Source: Isoptericola cucumis
Lineage (GTDB): Bacteria > Actinomycetota > Actinomycetes > Actinomycetales > Cellulomonadaceae
Direction of reading: 5' to 3'
Length of the DNA stretch: 64,000 bases
NCBI RefSeq assembly: GCF_014635665.1
Contig: NZ_BMDG01000002.1
Span: 1 to 64,000, forward strand
Of the stretch, positions 35,772 to 44,052 are shown piece after piece. The notes below the pieces were generated by a model, which saw nothing but the letters and a program-made list of their open reading frames with translations, ran no database searches and had not been told where the DNA came from. Within the stretch, counting starts at the first letter, position 1. Each line of letters starts with the position of its first letter. A program made the position numbers and the translations under genes.

Positions 35772-36296
35772 TCACAGGATCCCGTCGAGGACGCCGGGGG
35801 TGAGCGGGATGCCCAGCCCGACGACGAAGCCGTACCAGCTGCCCACCGCGAGCACGAGGCCCACGAGGACGTCGCGGATCAGGGTCCGGCTGCCCAGCGC
35901 CCACGCGGCGCCGGCGAAGAGCAGGGCGCCCGCGAGCGCCCACCCGAGCCAGCTCACCGTGGCGATCGTGAGCAGGACGACCGCGACGAGCTTCAGCACC
36001 GTCGTGCGGTCCGTGGGGCTGGTGAGGTCGACGTCCTCGCCGGCCTCCGGCTCGGGGCGCGAGCCGCGCGCCGTCGCGACCGCCAGCCACACGGCGGTCA
36101 CGACCAGCCCCGTGCCGATGACGACGGGGAAGACGCGCGGGCCCACGGGGTCGGCGAACCCGACCTCGAGCGTCATGGCGTCGTACACGGTGTACGCGCC
36201 CACGACCAGCAGCACGGCGGCCAGGCCGTACTGCGCGCGGTCCACGCGCGGCGTGCTCTGCGGCCCCGCGACCGGGGGCTCCACCTGGGTGCTCAC
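35772..36296 (-). CDS. tctB: tripartite tricarboxylate transporter, small membrane subunit
   Basis: The 174-residue protein has four hydrophobic segments and the TctB start pattern ([49 protein letters not shown]). It is the small membrane partner of TctA. GTG 36296 overlaps the tctC stop by 4 bases. Confidence 0.9.
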   Translation of the reverse strand: MSTQVEPPVAGPQSTPRVDRAQYGLAAVLLVVGAYTVYDAMTLEVGFADPVGPRVFPVVIGTGLVVTAVWLAVATARGSRPEPEAGEDVDLTSPTDRTTVLKLVAVVLLTIATVSWLGWALAGALLFAGAAWALGSRTLIRDVLVGLVLAVGSWYGFVVGLGIPLTPGVLDGIL

Positions 36297-37330
36297 AGCA
36301 GGTCCAGCTCCTTCAGGGTGGTCGAGACCCGCTCGTCCTCGTCGCGCAGGAACTGCTCGAAGTCGTCGCCGGTGACGAACGCGTCGGTCCAGCCGTTGTC
36401 GGTCAGCGCATGCTGCCACTCCGGCGAGTCGTGCATACGGGTGAGCTGCTCGATGAGCTCGGCGCGCCGTTCCTCGCTGATGCCGGGCGGCGCGATCACG
36501 CCGCGCCAGTTGGTGAAGACGAGGTCGATGCCGCTCTCCGTGAGGGTCGGGACGTCGGCGAGCACGTCCTCCGCGACGCGCTCCTCGCCCGAGACGGCGA
36601 GCACGCGCAGCTCGCCCGCGGCGATCTGCCCCTCGAACTCGGCGAGCCCGGAGAACCCGACCTGGATCTTGTTGCCGAGCAGCGCGCTGGTCAGCGGGCC
36701 GCCGCCGTCGTACGACACGTACCGCACCTGCTTCGGGTCGACGCCCGTCGCCTTGGCGAGCTGCATGGGGAACAGGTGGTCGGGGCCGCCGGGTGACGAC
36801 CCGCCGCCCACCACGACCGAGCCCGGGTCCTTCTCCCACGCGGCGACCAGGTCGTCGATGGTGCGGAACGGCGAGTCGGCGGGCACGAGCACGCCCTCCT
36901 GCTCCTCGATGAGCTGGGCGAGCGGCGTCGCGTCGTGCGGGCGGGCGTCCACCCCGAAGGAGTACGTCGACCCGACGACGCCGAGGCCGAGCGTCATCAT
37001 GAGCCGCTCGTTGCCCTCCTCGCCCATGAGGCGTGACATCGCGACCGAGCCGCCCGCGCCGAGGATGTTGGTCACCTGCAGGTCGCCGCCGGTGATGTCG
37101 CCACGGTCGAGGACGCCGACGGCCGCGCGGCCCGTCTGGTCGTACCCGCCGCCGGGGCTGTTGGGGATCCACATGTCCATGTCGGCGGAGTCGTCGCCGC
37201 GCGTCACCCCGCACGCCGCGGTCACGGCGACGAGCGCCGTCACCAGGGCTGCGGCCAGCGCGGCGCGCGCGCCCCGCCGTCCTGCCCCGCCCCCGTCCGG
37301 GGTCCATGGGCCGGATGTCGTCGTCGACAT
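36293..37330 (-). CDS. tctC: tripartite tricarboxylate transporter, extracytoplasmic binding protein
   Basis: The 345-residue protein has a basic N-terminus, a hydrophobic segment and a probable lipobox (TAAC, C40). The mature part has the TctC/Bug fold features: MDMWIPNSPGGGYDQTGRAAV, GGSSPGGPDHLFPMQLAKATG and VRYVSYDGGGPLTSALLGNKIQVGFSG. It binds a di- or tricarboxylate outside the membrane. ATG 37330 has GGAGG upstream. It is divergent from the CitA-type kinase, the likely controller. Confidence 0.92.
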   Translation of the reverse strand: MSTTTSGPWTPDGGGAGRRGARAALAAALVTALVAVTAACGVTRGDDSADMDMWIPNSPGGGYDQTGRAAVGVLDRGDITGGDLQVTNILGAGGSVAMSRLMGEEGNERLMMTLGLGVVGSTYSFGVDARPHDATPLAQLIEEQEGVLVPADSPFRTIDDLVAAWEKDPGSVVVGGGSSPGGPDHLFPMQLAKATGVDPKQVRYVSYDGGGPLTSALLGNKIQVGFSGLAEFEGQIAAGELRVLAVSGEERVAEDVLADVPTLTESGIDLVFTNWRGVIAPPGISEERRAELIEQLTRMHDSPEWQHALTDNGWTDAFVTGDDFEQFLRDEDERVSTTLKELDLL

Positions 37331-37452
37331 CGGTCTGCCTCCACGTCGAGTTCATACTGGGTCGTCCTGGCGGGGCGGCTGCGCCCCGCGACCGATCGTC
37401 ACAGGCCCGACGGCGCACGTCACCCTTGGGCAACCAATGGAGGTTGTGGAAC

Positions 37453-39180
37453 TTGCGGTCACGCGGTGCGGGCGGCGGCGGCCGCCGCTGGCGACTCACG
37501 CTCGGCGGACAGGTGCTGGTGCTGCAGCTCGCCGTCCTGCTCGTGGTCGTGGCCGCGGCCGCCGTCGTCTTCCTCGGGCAGGTGGACGCCGCCTTCCGCG
37601 ACGACCGAGCCGACCGGCTGGAGGTCGCGGCGGAGGGGCTGGCCGGCATCCCCGCCGTGCAGGAGTCGCTCGCCGCCGAGGTGCCGGACCGGCGCGCGCT
37701 CGGCTTCTACCTGCAGACCCGCGCCGCGTACGTCGACGCGACCAACGCCTACCTCACGGACCTCGACGGGCGGATCCTGGTCGCGACCGACCCCACGCGG
37801 GCCGGCGAGCACCTCACCCTGCCCGCCGGCGCGACCACCCGGGCGGGCAGCGGCGACGTCGAGGACGTCGGCGGCCGGGCGATCGCGGCCTGGGTGCCGG
37901 TCTACGGCAGCGCCGGGCAGGGGCCGGACGCGGCGCCGCGCCCGGTGGCCGTCGCCGTCCTCGCCGACCCGTACCCGCCGCTGCGCGAGCGGCTGTCCCG
38001 CGCGGGCGGCGACGTGCTGGTGGTCGTGGGGATCGGGCTGGCGGTCGCGGCCGCCGGGTCGTGGCTGCTGTCCCGGCTGGTGAAGCGCCGTACGCGCGGC
38101 CTCGAGCCCGCGCAGATCGCGGCGCTCGCGGACCACCGCGAGGGGGTGCTGCGCTCCATCCGCGAGGGCGTGGTCGTCGTGGGCGACGACGGCCGCGTGA
38201 GCCTCATGAGCGACAGCGCCCGCGAGCTGCTCGGCCTCGCGGGAGTCCCCGCCGACCCGGCGGGCCGGCGTCTCGACGACCTGGGTCTCGACCCGGCCGT
38301 GCACGACCTGCTGCGCGGCACGGACGAGGTGCGCGACGCCGTGCTCGTGTCCGGGGCCACCGTGCTGGTGCTCAACCGGCGGCGCGTGCTGCACGACGGC
38401 CGGCCGGCCGGGACCGTGACGACCCTGCGCGACCGCACCGAGCTGCTGGCGCTGCAGAGCGAGCTGCACGCCCGCGAGTCCGTCACCGAGACGCTGCGCG
38501 CCCAGACGCACGAGTTCAGCAACCAGCTGCACACCGTGTCGGGGCTGCTGGAGCTGGGCGAGTACGAGGAGGTGGGCCGGTTCGTCGACCGGCTCACCCG
38601 GCGTCGGGCCGACGTGAGCGAGGACGTGACCGCGCGGGTGGCCGACCCGGCCGTGGCGGCCCTGCTGATCGCGAAGGCGACGCTCGCCGACGAGCGGCAC
38701 GTCGCCCTGGCGGTGGCCCCGGGCAGCGCCCTGCCGCGCCTCGACCCGGACCTGTCGGCCGACGTCGGCACCGTGCTCGGCAACCTCGTCGACAACGCCG
38801 TCGACGCCGCGGCGGCGGGCGGCGACCGGCGCCCGCCGCGGGTAGAGGTGCGGCTGACGACGGAGGCGGACGGCGCGGTCGTCGTCGAGGTCGCGGACAG
38901 CGGACCGGGCGTGCCGCCCGAGCAGTCGGACACGATCTTCCGGCGCGGGTGGAGCACCAAGCCCGCCGGGGCGGCGGGCCGGGGCGTCGGGCTGGCGCTG
39001 GTGCACGTGCTCGCGCAGCGCCGCGGCGGCGAGGTGACGGTGCACAATGATCCCGCCGTGGGCGGCGCCGTCTTCATCGCCCGCCTGCCCCGGTCGGGGG
39101 CGAACCCGGCCGAGCCACCGACCGAGCCACCGACCGACCTGCCGACCGACCTGCCGACAGACGAGGAGCGACCCGCGTGA
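37453..39180 (+). CDS. CitA/DcuS-family sensor histidine kinase
   Basis: The 575-residue kinase has an N-terminal membrane helix (VLQLAVLLVVVAAAAVVF), an extracytoplasmic CitA-like PAS sensor (AYLTDLDGRILVATDPTRAGEHL) and a second helix (VLVVVGIGLAVAAAGSWLL). A cytoplasmic PAS follows, then the characteristic phosphorylation box RAQTHEFSNQLHTVSGLLELG and a HATPase domain (LGNLVDNAVDAA). Such kinases sense citrate or C4-dicarboxylates. TTG 37453 is preferred because GGAGG lies 9 bases before it; TTG 37444 and an upstream ATG are alternatives. The C-terminus carries a Pro-Thr repeat (TEPPTEPPTDLPTDLPTD). GTGA overlaps the next gene. Confidence 0.87.
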   Translation: MRSRGAGGGGRRWRLTLGGQVLVLQLAVLLVVVAAAAVVFLGQVDAAFRDDRADRLEVAAEGLAGIPAVQESLAAEVPDRRALGFYLQTRAAYVDATNAYLTDLDGRILVATDPTRAGEHLTLPAGATTRAGSGDVEDVGGRAIAAWVPVYGSAGQGPDAAPRPVAVAVLADPYPPLRERLSRAGGDVLVVVGIGLAVAAAGSWLLSRLVKRRTRGLEPAQIAALADHREGVLRSIREGVVVVGDDGRVSLMSDSARELLGLAGVPADPAGRRLDDLGLDPAVHDLLRGTDEVRDAVLVSGATVLVLNRRRVLHDGRPAGTVTTLRDRTELLALQSELHARESVTETLRAQTHEFSNQLHTVSGLLELGEYEEVGRFVDRLTRRRADVSEDVTARVADPAVAALLIAKATLADERHVALAVAPGSALPRLDPDLSADVGTVLGNLVDNAVDAAAAGGDRRPPRVEVRLTTEADGAVVVEVADSGPGVPPEQSDTIFRRGWSTKPAGAAGRGVGLALVHVLAQRRGGEVTVHNDPAVGGAVFIARLPRSGANPAEPPTEPPTDLPTDLPTDEERPA

Positions 39181-39872
39181 GCCTCGACGTGCTCGTGGTG
39201 GACGACGACTTCATGGTCGCGTCCATCCACCGACGCTTCGTGGAGCGCGTGCCGGGGTTCCGGGTGGTCGCCGAGGCGCACACCGGGGCCGACGCGCTCG
39301 CCGCCGTGGAGCGGCTGCACCCCGACCTGGTGCTGCTCGACGTGCACCTGCCGGACATCGGCGGCATCGAGGTGCTGCGGCGGCTGCGCGCGGCCGGGCA
39401 CGACCTCGGGGTCGTCGTCATCACCGCGGCCCGCGAGGCCGACACCGTGCGCGCCGCCGCGGCGGGCGGCGCGGCGCACTACCTCGTGAAGCCGTTCGCG
39501 TCCGAGGACCTGACCGCCCGGCTCACCGAGTTCCGGCGCTCCCGCGAGGCGCTCGCGGGTCTGGGCGACGCGGACCCCGCGGGGCAGGCGGACGTGCAGG
39601 CCGGCATCGACGCCGTCTTCGCCCGGACACCGCAAGCCTCCGGCCCGCGGCCGCCCCTGCCCAAGGGGCTGAGCCAGGAGACGGCCGACGCGGTGCTGGC
39701 GGCGCTGGCCGCCGGCGACGAGCTCAGCGCCGCCGAGTGCGCCGACGCCGTCGGCGTCAGCCGCGTCAGCGCCAGGCGGTACCTCGAGCACTTCGCCGCG
39801 ACCGACCGCGCGGCGGTGCGGCTGAACTACGGCACCGCCGGGCGCCCGGAGCGTCGCTACCGCCTGCGCTGA
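39177..39872 (+). CDS. CitB/DcuR-family response regulator
   Basis: The 231-residue regulator has a receiver domain (VLVVDDDFMVASIHRRF, phosphoacceptor D55 in LLDVHLPD, Lys in YLVKPF). A CitB-type C-terminal HTH follows (LSAAECADAVGVSRVSARRYLEHF, then LNYGTAGRPERRYRL). GTG 39177 overlaps the kinase stop. It probably activates the divergent tctCBA-usp operon in response to the carboxylate sensed by the kinase. Confidence 0.92.
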   Translation: MSLDVLVVDDDFMVASIHRRFVERVPGFRVVAEAHTGADALAAVERLHPDLVLLDVHLPDIGGIEVLRRLRAAGHDLGVVVITAAREADTVRAAAAGGAAHYLVKPFASEDLTARLTEFRRSREALAGLGDADPAGQADVQAGIDAVFARTPQASGPRPPLPKGLSQETADAVLAALAAGDELSAAECADAVGVSRVSARRYLEHFAATDRAAVRLNYGTAGRPERRYRLR

Positions 39873-39876
39873 GCCG

Positions 39877-39905
39877 CCCGCCCGCTCACTCGAAGAGCGG
39901 GCGGG
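39877..39905. terminator. bidirectional terminator hairpin
   Basis: An 11-bp perfect stem (CCCGCCCGCTC at 39877-39887 with 39895-39905) and a 7-base loop overlap the 3' end of the minus-strand gene and follow the response regulator stop. Confidence 0.65.
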
Positions 39906-41151
39906 TGCCGAGCTCGGAGCCGTCGGCGTCGTACCAGGTGAGCGTGGCGCCGTCCCACGGGCCTGCGTCGCGCTCGGCCTGGGTCCCTTCCGATCGGGCG
40001 AGGTCGGCGCCCCATGCGACCCAGTACCCGTCGACGAGGTCGGCCTCGATCCGGACGTCGGCGGTGGTCGTGACCGCGACCCGGGCGACGTCCTCGCCGG
40101 CCGCGCCGACCACCACCGCAGCCCGGCCGCCACCGCTGCCGGTGGCCGCCCGCACCGCGCCGGGTGCCGGATCGTCCGGTGGCAGCTCGCCGCTCAGCTC
40201 GACGAACGGTGTGTACGGCGCGTCGGCCTCCTGCACGCACATCGTGAACGAGCCACGTCCCGGGTCCGTGATCATCGTGACGCCGTGGTCGTCGCGCCGG
40301 GACTCGAGCACAGGTCGGTTGCCCTGGCCTCGCCATCCGGCGCTGCAGGCGTCGCGCCGGGCGTCGGCGAGCGCCCTGGAGTCCGAGTCGGTCTCCGTCG
40401 CGGCGTCGTCCCACGCGGCCTCGAGCGGCACCGAGCGCGGGATCCCGTTCGTGAGGTGCGAGACGAGCGTGAGCTCGGCGTCCTCGGGGAGCTCGCCGGG
40501 GCCGAAGAACGCGGACCAGTAGCCGTCGTCGGTCATCCGGGCCTCGACCTTGAGGCCGGACTCGCTGCTGTGCGGCCCGGGGCCGCCCTCGTCGGTCCAC
40601 TCCGCCTCGACGTCGACCGCCTCGACGTCCTCGCCCGCCACGCCCCACAGCACCGGCCACCCGCCGAGCCCGGTGCCGCGGGGGAGGACCTCGTCCGGGC
40701 CGGGCGTGGCGGAGGTGTCCGTCCAGACCGTGGTGGTGTCCGGTCCGTCGCCGACGGCGCAGAACCCGGAGAGCCCGCCGTCCTCGGTGACGAGGAGCGT
40801 GAGGTCGGCCGTCGGCCACGACTCGTGCGCGATCGTGCGCCACGACAGGTCGGCGCCGAACCCCTCGGGTACCACCTCGTCCGTCAGCCGGTCCTCGCAC
40901 GCCTCGGCCGGCGACGGGGGAAAGAACCGGGGCCCTTCCCGCGAGACCAGGAGCGCGCCGGCGGCGACCACGACGACCCCGGCGGCCGCCGCGGCGAGCG
41001 TGACCCGGCGGCGTCGGGAGCGCGGCCGCGGCGTGGTCGGGTCGCCGCCGTCCGCGCGCACCCGGTCGTCCACGAGCTCGATGACGTGCACACCGTCCCG
41101 GGGCCGGTCGCTCGGGCGGTCGGAGGAGACGTCGTCGTCGGGGGCGCTCAC
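39886..41151 (-). CDS. membrane-anchored protein of unknown function
   Basis: A 421-residue protein that I do not recognise. A cytoplasmic N-terminus of about 55 residues with a basic stretch (RPRSRRRRV) precedes one membrane helix (TLAAAAAGVVVVAAGALLVS). A large, acidic, probably extracellular part follows with conserved-looking cysteines (EACEDRL, GFCAVGDG, DACSAGW, MCVQEAD). The positions of these four cysteines suggest two disulphides. GTG 41151 gives the most compact start; an ATG 69 bases upstream is in frame. It is divergent from a GNAT gene. Confidence 0.65.
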   Translation of the reverse strand: MSAPDDDVSSDRPSDRPRDGVHVIELVDDRVRADGGDPTTPRPRSRRRRVTLAAAAAGVVVVAAGALLVSREGPRFFPPSPAEACEDRLTDEVVPEGFGADLSWRTIAHESWPTADLTLLVTEDGGLSGFCAVGDGPDTTTVWTDTSATPGPDEVLPRGTGLGGWPVLWGVAGEDVEAVDVEAEWTDEGGPGPHSSESGLKVEARMTDDGYWSAFFGPGELPEDAELTLVSHLTNGIPRSVPLEAAWDDAATETDSDSRALADARRDACSAGWRGQGNRPVLESRRDDHGVTMITDPGRGSFTMCVQEADAPYTPFVELSGELPPDDPAPGAVRAATGSGGGRAAVVVGAAGEDVARVAVTTTADVRIEADLVDGYWVAWGADLARSEGTQAERDAGPWDGATLTWYDADGSELGTRPLFE

Positions 41152-41218
41152 ACCACACAGTGTCCGGCAGGCCGCAAATCCTGCGGTGCTGGACCGGTCA
41201 CGGTGCCAGAGTGCACCC

Positions 41219-41695
41219 ATGACGACGGTGACGCTGCGCCCGATGACCCCCGCCGAGTTCGAGGAGTGGCAGGAGCAGCTGGCGCAGGACTACGCACAGG
41301 AGCAGGTCGCGGCCGGCCGGTGGCCGCGCGAGGGCGCGGTGCAGCGCGCCCTCGACGAGAGCGCGGGCCTGCTGCCCCAGGGCCTGGACACGCCGCGCAT
41401 GCTCGTCCTGCGGGGCCACGACGCCGACGGCGAGCCCGTCGGCCGTGCGTGGGTGGCTCTCGACAGCCCCCGCGGCATCCCGGGCGCCGCGTTCCTCTAC
41501 GACATCGAGGTCGTCGAGGAGCGCCGGGGGCGCGGGTTCGGGCGGGCGCTCCTGGTGGCCGTGGAGGACGCCGCCCGGCAGGCGGGTGCGACCACGCTGG
41601 AGCTGAACGTCTTCGGGCAGAACCGCACCGCCGTCGCCCTCTACGACTCGGCGGGCTACGACGTCGTCACGCAGCAGATGCGCAAGACGCTCTGA
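41219..41695 (+). CDS. GNAT N-acetyltransferase
   Basis: A 158-residue GNAT protein with the strand and acetyl-CoA loop FLYDIEVVEERRGRGFGRALLVAVEDAARQAG and the C-terminal NVFGQNRTAVALYDSAGYDVV. The first part (LRPMTPAEFEEWQEQLAQDYAQEQVAAGRWP) resembles actinobacterial GNAT proteins acting on small molecules. ATG 41219. The substrate is unknown. Confidence 0.87.
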   Translation: MTTVTLRPMTPAEFEEWQEQLAQDYAQEQVAAGRWPREGAVQRALDESAGLLPQGLDTPRMLVLRGHDADGEPVGRAWVALDSPRGIPGAAFLYDIEVVEERRGRGFGRALLVAVEDAARQAGATTLELNVFGQNRTAVALYDSAGYDVVTQQMRKTL

Positions 41696-41707
41696 CGTCG
41701 CGGGAGG

Positions 41708-42370
41708 TCAGGCCAGCCAGCCGTGGCCGACCAGTGCCTCGCAAGCGCGGGGGAGCCGCGCCTGCTCGCCCGCGGCGAGCCGCCGGCCCAGCCGCATGAG
41801 GGAGCTGAAGTCGGGGCCGGCGGTGCCGTCGGCCGACATCTCGCCGCCGTCGGGGTACCAGACGGCCGACCAGCGGCGCGCCCGCAGCAGCACGATCGGG
41901 CCGCCCACGACGTGGCCGATCGCCTCGTCGACGGCGTCGAGCAGCTCGGCGGAGCCGAAGTCGCAGGCGTCGCAGCCGCAGTCGGGCCGGTCGTCCAGCA
42001 CCACGTCCGGGCGCTCGACGGCGACCCGCAGCGTCGCGGGGACGTCCTCACCGTCGATGCGGCGCCGGTCCGACTCCAGGAGCAGCAGCGCCAGCGTGCC
42101 GGGTCGTGACGACGCGAGCCGCACCCCGCGGTCGGCCGTGCCGAGGGACGCCGCGTCGACGTCGTCGACCGTCACGTCCGGGAGCGCGCCGAGCACCTGC
42201 GCCCACGCCCGCGCCCGGGCGTGCAGGACGTCGTACCGTTCCACGTCCGTGACGCGCGAGTACTCCTCGTCCCGCGGCTCCGCGTCGTCCGGGTGCGGGT
42301 TCGGCCACGTCGGCAGGCCGAGGGCGTCGTAGGCCGCGACGGTCCGCGCGGTCAGCTCGTCGAGTCTCAC
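41708..42370 (-). CDS. DUF6226-like protein
   Basis: A 220-residue soluble protein with a CGCDACD cysteine cluster near the middle (DDRPDCGCDACDFGSAELLDAVD), a possible metal site. The surrounding layout is that of the actinobacterial family of unknown function DUF6226. The start is ATG 42370. No function can be assigned. The family call is moderately sure. Confidence 0.65.
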   Translation of the reverse strand: MRLDELTARTVAAYDALGLPTWPNPHPDDAEPRDEEYSRVTDVERYDVLHARARAWAQVLGALPDVTVDDVDAASLGTADRGVRLASSRPGTLALLLLESDRRRIDGEDVPATLRVAVERPDVVLDDRPDCGCDACDFGSAELLDAVDEAIGHVVGGPIVLLRARRWSAVWYPDGGEMSADGTAGPDFSSLMRLGRRLAAGEQARLPRACEALVGHGWLA

Positions 42371-42398
42371 CTGCGCGACCGTAGCGCCGCGGACGGCG

Positions 42399-43283
42399 TC
42401 ACCGCAGGGAGAATCCGCCGTCGGTCGTGAGCACGCGCCCGACCGTCCAGGAGCCCTCCGGCCCGACGAGCCAGCCGATGAGCCGCGCGGGGTCGGCAGG
42501 CTCGCCCCAGCGCCCGAAGGGCAGGGCGTCGCGGATCTCGTCGAGCTCGGCGAGCGAGCGGTCGGTGGTCTCCGGGTCGAGGTAGCCGGTGTTGACCGGT
42601 CCGGGGTTGACCGTGTTGAGGACGACGCCGAGCTCGAGGAGCTCGGCGGCGACCGTCGCCGTGACGCCCGCCAGCGCCGCCTTCGAGGTGGCGTAGGCGA
42701 CCTCGCCGCGCATGGGCCCGCCCTCCTGGCCGGACGTCATCCACACGACCTTCGGCGCCGTGGCGGCGTCGTGCGGCCCGGTGCGCCGCAGCCGGTCGCC
42801 GGGCCGGGCCGCGGCCTCGGGCTCCTGCCGGAACTGCTCGGCGAACCGCCGCGTGAGCAGCAGCGTGGACCGCGTGTTCGTCTCCCAGAACGCGTCCAGC
42901 GCGGCGGCGGACATGTCGAGGATCGACCCGTCGCCGCCGCTGCGGGCGTGGTTGCACACCAGGACGTCGACGCTCCCGGTCAGCGCGCGGGCCGCGTCGA
43001 AGAGGCCGTCGAGCTGCGCCGGGTCCCGCAGGTCCGCGCTGGCGTCCCCGGCGACGGCGCCGGGCCCCAGCGACGCCCGGACGCCGGCGCGCACGGCGTC
43101 GAGGTCGTCGGCGCCCCACGGCCGGTCGGCGTCGTGCGGGGCGTAGTGGTGGGTGAAGACGCTCGCGCCCCGCGACGCCAGCTCGCACGCCACGGCGTAG
43201 CCGATGCCGCGGCGTCGTGAGACGCCCGTGACGAGCGCGGTGCGGCCGGCGAGCGGAAGGTCGTCGTGGGACACGGTGGGCAC
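42399..43283 (-). CDS. short-chain dehydrogenase/reductase
   Basis: The 294-residue protein has a variant SDR nucleotide motif (RTALVTGVSRRRGIGYAVACEL), VLVCNHA, and the catalytic Tyr-x3-Lys in VAYATSKAALAGV. Ser lies in WMTSGQEGG, the tail is GRVLTTDGGFSLR, and the sequence LNTVNPGPVNTGY is also present. It would oxidise or reduce a hydroxyl/keto group using NAD(P). GTG 43283 is one of two close GTG candidates (the other at 43274). It is divergent from the phosphatase with about 50 bases between. Confidence 0.82.
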   Translation of the reverse strand: MPTVSHDDLPLAGRTALVTGVSRRRGIGYAVACELASRGASVFTHHYAPHDADRPWGADDLDAVRAGVRASLGPGAVAGDASADLRDPAQLDGLFDAARALTGSVDVLVCNHARSGGDGSILDMSAAALDAFWETNTRSTLLLTRRFAEQFRQEPEAAARPGDRLRRTGPHDAATAPKVVWMTSGQEGGPMRGEVAYATSKAALAGVTATVAAELLELGVVLNTVNPGPVNTGYLDPETTDRSLAELDEIRDALPFGRWGEPADPARLIGWLVGPEGSWTVGRVLTTDGGFSLR

Positions 43284-43332
43284 GATACCGATCGCCGGCC
43301 GGAGCACGCGGGATCTCTGGAACCCTGGGGGC

Positions 43333-43995
43333 ATGCGACTCCTCCTGCTGCGACACGGTCAGACCCCGGCGAACGTGGCGGGCCTGCTCGACACCGGCGC
43401 ACCCGGACCCGTGCTGACGGACTTCGGGGAGCGTCAGGCCCGGGCCGTCCCGCTCGCGCTGCAGGACCGGCGGATCGGCGCGCTGGCGGTCTCGTCCCTC
43501 GTCCGGACGTCGCTCACCGTCGCGCCGCTGGCGCTGGACCGCGACCTCGAGCCGATCGTGCTCGGCGGACTGCGCGAGGTCGAGGCCGGCGACCTGGAGA
43601 AGTCGGCCGCGCACGCCGACCACCACGTCTACCTGGAGACGGTGTTCGGCTGGGCGCGCGGCGACCGCGACCGCCGCCTGCCCGGCGGCCCGGACGGGCA
43701 CGAGTTCCTGACCCGCTTCGACCGGTCCGTCGCGCGCCTCGCCGCGCTCGGGGAGGACACCGTCCTGGCGGTGTCCCACGGCGCCGCGATCCGCTCGTGG
43801 GCAAGCGCGCACGTCCAAGGCCTCGACGTCGACGAGGTCGAGCACACCCCCCTGGCCAACACCGGGCTCATCGAGATCGACGGCGACCCCGCCTCCGGCT
43901 GGCACCTGGTCGACTGGGTGCACGAGCCGGTCGGCGGGCTGCACCTCGAGCCCGTCGCCGCGAACGACCCCACCGGCGAGCCCGTGGACGAGTAG
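43333..43995 (+). CDS. histidine phosphatase family protein
   Basis: A 220-residue phosphoglycerate-mutase-like protein with RHGQT at residues 7-11 (phospho-His), VSSLVRTSLT and VSHGAAIRSW for the second His. These enzymes hydrolyse phosphate esters of sugars, nucleotides or cofactors; the substrate is unclear. The start is ATG 43333. Confidence 0.87.
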   Translation: MRLLLLRHGQTPANVAGLLDTGAPGPVLTDFGERQARAVPLALQDRRIGALAVSSLVRTSLTVAPLALDRDLEPIVLGGLREVEAGDLEKSAAHADHHVYLETVFGWARGDRDRRLPGGPDGHEFLTRFDRSVARLAALGEDTVLAVSHGAAIRSWASAHVQGLDVDEVEHTPLANTGLIEIDGDPASGWHLVDWVHEPVGGLHLEPVAANDPTGEPVDE

Positions 43996-44052
43996 GGCCT
44001 CGTCCATGGGCTCGGCCGGCGGTCCGTCACCGCTGGGTCCTTCGCGACGACG

